This document shows, piece by piece, positions 1 through 6,711 of a stretch of 17,520 nucleotides of DNA. The stretch is from Vairimorpha ceranae (taxonomy: Eukaryota; Microsporidia; Nosematidae): NCBI RefSeq assembly GCF_000988165.1, contig NW_020169374.1, positions 1-17,520 on the forward strand. The letters are read 5' to 3'. The first letter of the stretch is position 1. Every line of letters begins with the position of its first letter. Under the pieces are notes generated by a model. That model was not told the DNA's origin. It saw only the letters and a list, made by a program, of their open reading frames with translations, and did not search any database. The position numbers were made by a program, and so were the translations under genes.

Positions 1-465
1 CTCAATAAATTGTCATAAATATTTTTACTAGATTTTAAGTAAGCAAAAAACAAACATATTATTTTCAGTTTCATTAAACTATAAAGGGGACTAAAAACCA
101 AATTTTATCAACCTAAAATAAATGAAGTTTAATTTCTAATTTTAAATCAAATTTTTATTATAAAAACATAATTTTTTAAATAAGATAGTAAATTGTGGTA
201 TCATTGTCAATAACCACATGCATTTTTTAATAACCATTTGATTAAGACAATTTGTGACAAAACCTCTGGTCACGATCTTTTAAGTATAATAATTGGACTC
301 TTTCTTTATGATAATTATTATTAATTTTTTATTATTTTAAATATTTCATAAAAAACTATAAATAAGAAAATTCTCATAAATTATGCTAAAAAAAACATCT
401 TAGGAAGTGAGAACAGAAAAAATAAAAATAAATCGTTATACAATAAAAACAAATTTTATTTTAAG

Positions 466-600
466 TGACCGGGTGGAACAGACGGCAAAACGGTAAGTAT
501 TATAGAGAGGTGCCTCGTCGCATTCCCCGCGAATGCACCGATTTGTAACATTATTGGCTTGTGACTTTTTTTCCTGCCACGCCCGTTGGATCGTTTAACT
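466..600. other. G+C-rich island of unknown origin
   Basis: By eye this stretch is close to half G+C, while its surroundings are perhaps a quarter. It contains a small inverted repeat (GCATTC, 5-base gap, GAATGC, around 520-540). Short open frames exist on both strands: about 26 codons on plus ending near 545, and about 50 codons on minus beginning near 610 with a basic stretch (KRSNGRGRKK). The basic stretch vaguely recalls the start of ribosomal protein S26, but the rest does not follow that family. Because G+C-rich DNA has few chance stops, these frames prove little. It could be a piece of a mobile element or of an old gene. Confidence 0.3.
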
Positions 601-984
601 GTACCTTTTCTTCATATTTTTTACAATTTTAGATACTGTACTTTGTAAAATCTTAAATTTTCTTACGATTTTGACTAAAGGCATTTTTTGGTTAGAAAGC
701 AAAATAATTGTAATTTTGTTTTTTAAAGTTAAATTCATACAGTGTTAATTTTATAAAATATAAAAAAATATATTTTTGGCGGGAGAACTTGTACGTTTTG
801 AGCCAAAAATTATAATTTTCCTTTTTTGAAACAGCAAAAAATAATTAAAGGCCTGGCTTCAAAATAGCTGTAAATTTTTAAAAATTTGTAGTGCAAAATT
901 GTCATAATGAATCAAAGCAATAGTTAATTATCATTAAAATCTTTACCTGTAAAAAAACTTTAGACAAAAAAAATATTCCTTTTT

Positions 985-1050
985 TTTAAACAAACTATAT
1001 ATTATATATTGATGACTAGCCAATGCTATCTCGTTTTAAACGGGATTATA
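985..1050 (-). repeat. Diverged inverted copy of the 332-bp repeat junction
   Basis: Positions 1014-1049 match the reverse complement of 17258-17293 at 27 of 36 positions, starting with a shared GACTAGCC. Outside this block, a CAAACT sits exactly 17 bases away in both places (here before GACTAGCC on the plus strand), so the similarity spans the same unit-to-unit junction seen at the right edge of the window. Many of the differences are transitions. The copy is therefore in opposite orientation and old. Its outer limits cannot be set by eye. Confidence 0.5.
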
Positions 1051-1569
1051 AACACGATGTCTTTCCTTTTTCTCAATCTGCATTATATATTTTGGCTTGT
1101 ATGTATTGTCCAAAAGTATAAAATGCACTCTTTATCAATAGTTAAATTTTGCAATAGTCATTGTCGTTTCCTTTATTTAAGTTTTCCATCTCCTAATTTT
1201 ATAGAGTTTAAATGGTTTCAGTAGCCAATTAGATTCGTACTTTTGACAACCATGTGACGGGATGAAATTTGATGGCTACGACAATCACTATTTTATGATA
1301 TAAATTATCAAAATTAAAGAAAAATGCACAAAATATTGCGCTGTGCTTACAGAAATAAACTATATATTGGAGAAAATACCCAAAACCGCACGATTTTTGA
1401 TATACTCAAAAAAAACTTTATCCCTATTTTGCACTTTCATTCTGTAAAAACAATGATTTAAATTCTTGTTTTTAAAAAAAAATAACTTTTGCAAACAAAT
1501 AATGCTAAATTTTAAAATTGTTTTGTTTAAAATTCTAAATTAAAACTTGTATTATACATTAAAATATTT

Positions 1570-2627
1570 TTATTCGTATTTGTAAAAAAGAGAAATATCT
1601 AGTAAATTTTTTAACATTGTTGTTGGTTGATTTCTCCAAAGCATATACCTAAGGAGATATATTCTTACTAATGAAGCTGTTCTATTTCTGTAGGGCTTAT
1701 TTCTTTTTAACCCCGACCCGTTTTCTTCTACAGTATTTGTATGCACATTACCAACTTTATTTAAAAATTCTTTTAAATGGTTCACGGTTTTGTGTGCAAA
1801 ATAATAAAGTTTTAATTGGAGTAGGCTTTCCAACTGTCACTGTAAATTATAGAATATGGTAAGATGTATTTAAACATAATATTTTTAAGTTCTGTTCTAT
1901 TTCTTTGCATCACCGAGCATAACAAAATTCTACGAGTATGGCGCTTAACTACGCCAAAGATCCAAACTCTCTCAACCATATGACCTCCATTATACTTCCT
2001 CCTCCCCAGCTTGCTTTCGTCGATCTCTATCATATTTCCGTTCCCCCCCCCCAAATTGATGCTCTCATGATATTTATTATATATTAATTCTTTATTAAAT
2101 TTGTAGCAATTTCTGATCAAATTGAAGCTTATATTCAATCAATCACTTTAAAGAAAACTCTTGAAAGTGTCTTGATGGAGTTCAGACGAGAAGCAGATCT
2201 GACAATCGAGGAACCTAGAAGGGAAGAGAATCTTGGGCAGTAATTTACCCACGTTAAAATCATATTTTGATGACATAAAAACTAATAACAAATTTAACCT
2301 TTAAATAAAATATTTGTTGTATCAAATTTGTAAATCACTGCAGAGACATAATTTTTTAGTATTCTTGTAATTCTTGAAATAAGCTTGAATGAAAGATTGT
2401 TAAAAATAAATCAACAATTATTAAAAAGGTCGAAGGAGAAACTTTAAGATAAAGAAAACAGCATGTTTAAAAATAAAATATCTTATTTTACAAAAATTGT
2501 CTTTACAACGTACCATTGATATGCCATATTGCACAATTTCTGATTCACATTTTTGGCAACAACATGCAAAAACACATGCTCGAATCATATTTAAAATTTC
2601 TTCATATTGCTCCTCCTGTTGTAACAT
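1570..2627 (-). pseudogene. Merlin-family transposase A, frameshifted and interrupted
   Basis: Reading on the minus strand, the start is the ATG at 2627, with a CCCTT box at 2636-2640. The N-terminal part (to 2421) has a Cys-x2-Cys pair and a later Cys-x4-Cys, the zinc-ribbon-like head of these transposases. The catalytic part (about 2138-1812) has IEIDES, first Asp, then RRKYNGG and IIYSDSWKAY, second Asp. A frameshift near 1812-1833 moves the rest into another frame, where KTVNH and HTNTVE (the Glu) follow. All three DDE residues are thus still visible. The zinc ribbon and first Asp lie about 179 codons apart, against about 107-112 in elements D and B, so roughly 0.2 kb is extra. A run of ten C at 2043-2052 falls in the Gly-rich segment before the first Asp and is a likely slippage or sequencing-error site. 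Confidence 0.8.
2088..2243 (+). other. Possible gag-like coding remnant inside element A
   Basis: An open frame on plus runs from about 2088 to a TAA at 2241-2243. Its last 40 codons read like real protein (for example LMEFRREADLTIEEPRRE), and the DNA at 2165-2243 is clearly richer in G+C than its surroundings. A pattern of I-x2-YI followed by TLESVL and a charged helix loosely recalls retrotransposon Gag segments, but this is only a guess. It lies at least partly within the extra DNA in transposase A. It is short and has no partner domain. Confidence 0.25.
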
Positions 2628-2635
2628 CAAAAGAT

Positions 2636-2640
2636 AAGGG
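2636..2640 (-). promoter_or_regulatory. CCCTT start box of transposase A
   Basis: The minus strand reads CCCTT, then eight bases, then the ATG at 2627. It is the same kind of box that precedes the cellular genes in this window, and it supports 2627 as the original start rather than the longer open frame reaching 2696, which starts from a non-ATG codon inside the terminal repeat. Confidence 0.5.
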
Positions 2641-2767
2641 AAAAAAAATTTTTTTGAGTATATCAAAAATCGTGCAGCTTTGGGTCGCTTAACCAAAAAA
2701 TTGTTGGATCATTGCGATTCTTTCTCCCAGGGAGGAAAAACCGCAGTGTACTTTTTTTTATTTTTTT

Positions 2768-2773
2768 ACCCTT
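2768..2773 (+). promoter_or_regulatory. ACCCTT start box of transposase B
   Basis: ACCCTT lies two bases before the ATG at 2776, which is in frame with the zinc-ribbon part of transposase B once a TGA at 2833-2835 is read through. This makes 2776 the probable ancestral start. Confidence 0.5.
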
Positions 2774-2775
2774 AT

Positions 2776-3659
2776 ATGAGAAGACATTTTTTTCAGGAGA
2801 CAATTTTGTCAATTATTGGTATTGATATAAATTGACCTATTAACTTGCTTAAATCCACAGGATTGATTAAAGGGAGCATGTGTTGTGTATATTGCTCTAG
2901 AGGTATGGATTGGCGAGCTCGTAGTAAGATCAAAGACAAATTTATTTGGAAGTGCGAAAACAAACAAAGTCTTAAGTTTAAAACTATACTTTTAATCAGA
3001 AACGATTCGTTTTCTGAAAAAAACACGAATTGATTTACAAATGAGAGTATACGTCATTTACCTTTGGAGCATAAACAATTTGCATAAAAACATTGACGTT
3101 TTAACGCGACTAGGACACGATAAGGTAACTGAAATGCGCAGAAGTTTTAGAAATGCATGTGTAGAGTTCTTTATTAGGAATTCGATTTTCCTTAGTGGTC
3201 CTGGCATTATATGCCGAATTGGTGAAAGATTGTTTGTTCACAAGCAAAAATATCATAAGGGACGAATGTCAGAACAACAAGTCTGGGTTTTTAGGGAAAG
3301 TTGATACAAGTTATGTACCGACAAGAGGATACATGGAGATTGTAGCCCAAAGAGGTAAAGCCACCTTCCTTTATACTATTCAAAGAATATGTTTGCCTGG
3401 TACGATTATTTATTCAGATAAGTGGGCTGCATATAGAGATATTACAGGCTTAGGATTTCAATATTATACAGTAAACCATTCTTTAAATTTTGTCAATCCT
3501 GATAATGGTGTCCATACGCAACATATTGAATCGTATTGGAATAAGAATAAAATTTATATTAAAAAAATGAAAGGCGTTAAAAAGAAAGACTTAAATTCAT
3601 ATCTTGCTGAATATATGTGGCGTGAAAGATTTAGAAATAACAAGTTTTATAAATATTAG
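2776..3659 (+). pseudogene. Merlin-family transposase B, stop codon and two frameshifts
   Basis: From the ATG at 2776 the frame meets a TGA at 2833, then continues with a zinc-ribbon-like head (MCCVYCSRGMDW, later KCENK). A first frameshift, probably in the A7 run near 3017-3024, leads into RVYVIYLWSINN (helix-turn-helix region) and GPGI, followed by LFVHKQKYHKGRMSEQQVWVF. A second frameshift near 3290-3304 (T5/G3 tract) leads into the C-terminal half with TIIYSDKWAAY (second Asp), YYTVNHS, HTQHIESYW (Glu) and a basic tail ending at TAG 3657-3659. The family motif EIDES around the first catalytic Asp is here RIGER, so the Asp is Gly. This copy could not be active even if its frames were intact. 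It is most similar in layout to element A but clearly a different lineage. Confidence 0.85.
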
Positions 3660-3832
3660 AATGTTTGACTGTAATGAATGAAAATAATTAAATTTCGTTA
3701 TTTTTTTTCTGGGGAAATGACCGCACTGATCCAAATTGTTTTTATAAAATTTCGAAAAATTGAAAAAGCAAAAAAAGAAAAAAATACTACAATTTGATTA
3801 GATAATTTATTAAGAAACTTAATAGATATATT

Positions 3833-3840
3833 AAAAAATT
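3833..3840. repeat. Left target-site duplication of element D
   Basis: AAAAAATT directly before the element matches AAAAAATT at 4939-4946 directly after it, 8 of 8 bases. Eight to nine bases is the known duplication length for Merlin transposons. The word is A-rich, so chance is not negligible in this genome, but its exact abutment on both inverted ends makes it convincing. Confidence 0.75.
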
Positions 3841-3894
3841 GGCGCTACTTCATCCCCTTCCTGTTTTTTTAGAAAAATGATTGGCCACAAAAAA

Positions 3895-4810
3895 TTAAAA
3901 TCTAAACATTTTTAATAGTTTATATAATGCAGCCCTAAGCGTCTTGTTATCGTTGTTTAAACGTTTCTTTCCTTCATTGCCACTCATTTAACAAAAATTA
4001 ATTCTCCCTTTATTAATACCGCCACTTTTTCTATAAGCATGCTTAATATGTGACCACGGGTTTTCAATTTGGTTCGTATGCGCTTCTTGAGCATTAACAA
4101 ACCCAACAGAGGGGTTTACCACTCGAGGAAAGATCCAAATAAGGTAACAACCCCGGGGTAAGATGGATAACCATCGGTAACAATGATAGATCCAAATACA
4201 ACATGTTTTTCGAACATATCTAATATAGTCGGAACCTTTATGTTAGAAACAAGCTTTAGAACAAAGTTCTTACAACTTCCCTCTTCTACACCACCCACAA
4301 ACCATTGTACGTTGGGTTTGTTGTCTAGGGTACTAGATGGATTAGGTATTAACTCCCCATTACAGATAGCAGTTTCGTCAAACTGCACCCCAATACCTTC
4401 TCCACCTATTTTAACCATTTCTGGCTCTTGTTCGGATATTACTTGCAAGGTCAGGTCTTTATTTTTAATGTAGGTGTTCTCCGAACAATCGCAGAAATCA
4501 ATAACCTAAGCTAAGGTATAATCATATGCCCACCAATACATTCCCCTAAGAATTTTTACAAATTCTATATTCGAAGAGCCCGATTTAAACCCCTTCTTTA
4601 GTCTTGCCTTTAATCTGCATGCCTTAGAAGAGCATCTGTAAGCATACCCGTCTATATACGTGGCAGCCACCATAATCTTCATTCTTCCACCACATCTCAA
4701 ACAAATTATTTCATGTTTTATTAAATTGTATTTAAAAAAATCTAGAGTCTTAGAGTTTTCTAGTAGTATATCATCGTTAAATTTAAAATTTTCTCTTTTA
4801 GATTTTCCAT
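3895..4810 (-). pseudogene. Merlin-family transposase D, lightly broken
   Basis: On minus, an ATG at 4810 follows AACCCC plus five bases. A frameshift in the A-rich codons just after it leads into the main frame: LLENSKTLDFF, then CLRCGG and a later Cys-x4-Cys (CSSKAC), the zinc-ribbon-like head; a helix-turn-helix region with an in-frame TAG at 4506-4508; GGEGIGVQFDET (first Asp); NVQWFVGGVEE; IIVTDGYPSYPG (second Asp). A frameshift near 4120 leads to VGFVNAQEAHTNQIENPW with the catalytic Glu. A last disruption near 3985 precedes a basic tail (KKRLNNDNKTLRAALYKLL) ending at TAA 3895-3897. All three DDE residues are kept. QFDETAIC with an inserted NPSS-type loop marks a different lineage from A and B. 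Some breaks lie in short homopolymers and could be sequencing errors. Confidence 0.85.
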
Positions 4811-4840
4811 AATAGGGGTTAAGAAATAATTTTTTTTTAC

Positions 4841-4938
4841 CTTTACTCTATCTTTCACCCCCTTTCGAATAACTACGTTCGCTTGAAAAATATCTGTACG
4901 TAGCTATTCGTAAGGGAGTGAAAAGATAAAGTAGCGTC
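4841..4938. repeat. Long imperfect hairpin at the right end of element D
   Basis: Arms at about 4841-4878 and 4898-4934 are inverted copies of each other (core ACGTAGYTATTCG, then AAGGG and TGAAA-GATA), separated by about 19 bases, with a few mismatches and one indel. The outer arm contains the right terminal repeat of element D. The inner arm looks like another, diverged terminal repeat, so this 98-bp piece resembles a tiny foldback or MITE formed from two ends. Confidence 0.7.
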
Positions 4939-4946
4939 AAAAAATT
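4939..4946. repeat. Right target-site duplication of element D
   Basis: AAAAAATT, identical to 3833-3840, immediately after the GCGTC tip of the right terminal inverted repeat. Confidence 0.75.
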
Positions 4947-5291
4947 CATATTTAAAGAACCTATATATCTAATTATTGTTTTTTTACAAAACCTGTTTAA
5001 GATCTTGAAGGGGAGGGGAGATTTATTTAAATAACTATTAATTAAAATTAATCTATAAATATAGAAAACCAAAAGAGGGCGAAGAGAAAAGAAACATAAA
5101 TAATGTAAATAAAATTTTTTTTACCGACACACACTTTACATATAGAAATAAGGTAAAAATAGTATGTATACACAAAACATTTATTGAAATTATCAAAATA
5201 CAATTATTTCTTAGATTAAATTAGCCAAAAATTCTTTATATATTAAATTCATCAATTTTTAATAAAATTGTTTATAACATTAAATTCATTG
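4947..5291. other. Intergenic, nothing recognised
   Basis: A+T-rich spacer between transposon D and the 3' end of the Exo84-like gene. It has no start box followed by an open frame and no RNA gene that I can see. The open frame at 4848-5072 on minus starts inside this spacer, runs through the element D hairpin and is not supported. Confidence 0.6.
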
Positions 5292-6485
5292 TCATCGTAA
5301 ATATTCCATTATAGCTTGCTTAATTTCATCACGCCCTTTGTCTAAAAATTTTTCTTTTTGCTGATTTAATTTATCAGTAAAGTACTCTACCATATAGGAA
5401 TAATCATTATTATCAAATATTAACTTTGTACTAATTAGATTTAAAATTTCATCTAGCGTTTTAGAGTAAAATTTTCTGCTAAGTAATCTTTTTTCAAAAA
5501 ATTTAAAACATTCCAAAATATGATCTTCGAGCAATAATAAAAATTTAATATTTTTTTCTTTAAAAATATCTTTTTCTTCAAAATAAAACTTATAAAAGTA
5601 GTCAAATACTCTCGTAATTATATTTTCTAATGTATCTATCTTGTTTATCATCAATAATAATTCATTAAATCTATCTTTAAGAAATGAGACAAGTAGCAAA
5701 TCATTTTTTTTGGTACATCGTTGCAACGTGGAAAAATCATAAAATCGCAATGTTTTGTCACCGATAAAAATCATATCATTTTTAATCAACTCATCATATT
5801 TTTCCGTTTGTATAAAATAGTCTTTCAAATCAGCATCATATGATGTTTTTTCAGTTTCTGTCGATACTGAATCTTCGTAGGTGTAACTTAATTGTTGAAA
5901 TTTTCTCCCGATTTTATTAATATTTTCTTGTTCTCCTTCGTAAACCAACTTCATATCTCCCATCTTTACTGTAAGTTTATCAGTAGTTTCTAAATCTATA
6001 ATTGAATAATTAAAAGTATTAACTAAAGTATAATTTACATCACTTTTCTTACCGATAAATAAAATATCATTGGTCATAAGAAATATATACTGACCAACAA
6101 ATTCATAAAACTCTAAAACCCTCTGTCCTGTATCAAAGCTTGATATATCAGTTGTAAACTTTTTTAAAATCCCTCTAAAATCTCTTAATTTTTTTTTGTC
6201 GACTGGCACAACATCTTCACTCTGAAAATTTGTGCGATAGTAAATGTCTCTTAACTCTGTTAATTTATTGTAAACAGATTCATAGGTATTAAGAATGTCG
6301 AGAAGAGAATCAGAATTTTGCAAAAATACCTTAAAAATTTCTGTCTCAATATAAGATTTTGTTGAGTTGGTTTTATCCTTTTCCATTTCTATTACCGCCT
6401 TTTCGTATGTAGGGAATGTCTCATTCAAATGCGCAACAAGATTTAGATTTTTATATTTTATAAGTTTTGAATTTAGATTTGACAT
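5292..6485 (-). CDS. PH-domain protein, probable exocyst subunit Exo84-like
   Basis: The 397-aa product begins at the ATG at 6485, three bases after a CCCTT box. Residues 1-115 are charged and helical. Residues about 118-198 look like a pleckstrin-homology fold: short alternating strands (YIFLMTNDILFIGKK, YTLVNTF, IIDLE, LTVKMGDMKLVYEG) closed by a helix (INKIGRKFQQLSY). A second, weaker strand pair appears near residue 236 (NDMIFIGDKTLRFYDF), followed by an all-helical C-terminal half. Helical N-terminus, central PH, helical C-terminus is the layout of Exo84, a subunit of the exocyst that tethers secretory vesicles to the plasma membrane; fungal and animal Exo84 are longer. I infer this from layout alone. 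It could be another PH-containing protein. It lies 226 bp downstream of GlyRS on the same strand. There is no signal peptide or membrane segment. Confidence 0.55.
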   Translation of the reverse strand: MSNLNSKLIKYKNLNLVAHLNETFPTYEKAVIEMEKDKTNSTKSYIETEIFKVFLQNSDSLLDILNTYESVYNKLTELRDIYYRTNFQSEDVVPVDKKKLRDFRGILKKFTTDISSFDTGQRVLEFYEFVGQYIFLMTNDILFIGKKSDVNYTLVNTFNYSIIDLETTDKLTVKMGDMKLVYEGEQENINKIGRKFQQLSYTYEDSVSTETEKTSYDADLKDYFIQTEKYDELIKNDMIFIGDKTLRFYDFSTLQRCTKKNDLLLVSFLKDRFNELLLMINKIDTLENIITRVFDYFYKFYFEEKDIFKEKNIKFLLLLEDHILECFKFFEKRLLSRKFYSKTLDEILNLISTKLIFDNNDYSYMVEYFTDKLNQQKEKFLDKGRDEIKQAIMEYLR

Positions 6486-6488
6486 TTT

Positions 6489-6493
6489 AAGGG
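6489..6493 (-). promoter_or_regulatory. CCCTT start box of the Exo84-like gene
   Basis: The minus strand reads ATCCCTTAAAATG. The CCCTT box lies three bases before the start codon at 6485 and supports that start. Confidence 0.65.
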
Positions 6494-6711
6494 ATAAAAA
6501 TTGTTAAAGTCAAAATGCTTGTTTACTAAGTTAAACTTTATTTCAATTTTTTATAAGATTTATATTTTATTTTTACTGTTATATTAAATATTTATTTCTA
6601 TTTTAGGCTATAAACGTGCTTTAAAATACTTATAAATTTAATTAAACAAAACTAAATAATAAAAAAGTCAAAAAAGTGACAGTAAACGTTAATATACTGA
6701 ATTTATTTTAT

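Larger units (their letters stand above)
1..1377. other. Left flank, gene-poor, with repeat remnants
   Basis: I see no believable gene here. The sequence is extremely A+T-rich, with many short stops in all frames. The longest open stretch (about 1012-1224, plus) has no start box and overlaps a repeat remnant, so I do not call it. Two things stand out and are listed separately: a G+C-rich island at about 466-600 and a diverged copy of a dispersed repeat at about 985-1050. Confidence 0.6.
1378..2685 (-). mobile_element. Decayed Merlin-type DNA transposon A
   Basis: The ends are inverted repeats. Positions 1378-1414 match the reverse complement of 2649-2685 at 35 of 37 positions, sharing GATTTTTGATATACTC, and similarity continues more weakly inward. 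Between them on the minus strand lies a broken DDE transposase of the Merlin (ISXO2/IS1595-like) family. The element would be 1308 bp. Merlin elements normally create 8-9 bp target duplications. The bases flanking my chosen ends do not match, so the ends may be a few bases off or the flanks have decayed. Confidence 0.8.
2744..3728 (+). mobile_element. Decayed Merlin-type DNA transposon B (ends uncertain)
   Basis: The body is certain from the transposase remnant (2776-3659), but the ends are weak. CAGTG at 2744-2748 and CACTG at 3724-3728 are inverted and could be the tips of the terminal repeats, but similarity fades quickly inward. The same two sites also lie in a near-identical direct 9-mer (ACCGCAGTG at 2740-2748, ACCGCACTG at 3720-3728), which could instead be a mutated target duplication. 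I cannot choose between these readings by eye. Confidence 0.4.
3841..4938 (-). mobile_element. Merlin-type DNA transposon D with TIRs and 8-bp target duplication
   Basis: The element is 1098 bp. The left tip GGCGCTACTTCATCCCCTTC and the reverse complement of the right tip, GACGCTACTTTATCTTTTCA, match at about 15 of 20 positions and lie exactly between two AAAAAATT copies. Inside, on minus, is a nearly complete DDE transposase. The right end additionally forms a long imperfect hairpin (4841-4938), as if a second terminal repeat lay just inside the outer one. Compared with A and B, the intact duplication suggests the youngest insertion of the three. Confidence 0.85.

Noticed and set aside
488..505. 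GTAAGT...TAG as a miniature intron on plus
   Set aside because: Only about 13 bases would be removed, shorter than known microsporidian introns, and no gene surrounds it.
1009..1224. 71-codon open frame on plus
   Set aside because: It has no CCCTT box, a composition typical of chance frames, and it overlaps a diverged dispersed repeat.
2421..2696. Longer N-terminus for transposase A beginning at 2696
   Set aside because: It starts from a non-ATG codon and would translate the terminal inverted repeat. The boxed ATG at 2627 is the better start.
2793..3026. 77-codon frame on minus
   Set aside because: It is the antisense of the zinc-ribbon part of transposase B and has no start box.
2740..3728. 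ACCGCAGTG and ACCGCACTG as a firm target duplication for element B
   Set aside because: There is one mismatch, and the same bases could be terminal-repeat tips. The evidence does not separate the two.
4183..4473. 96-codon frame on plus
   Set aside because: It is the antisense of the catalytic part of transposase D, whose DDE motifs lie on minus.
4848..5072. 74-codon frame on minus
   Set aside because: It runs through the foldback at the right end of element D. It has no box and no protein-like pattern.
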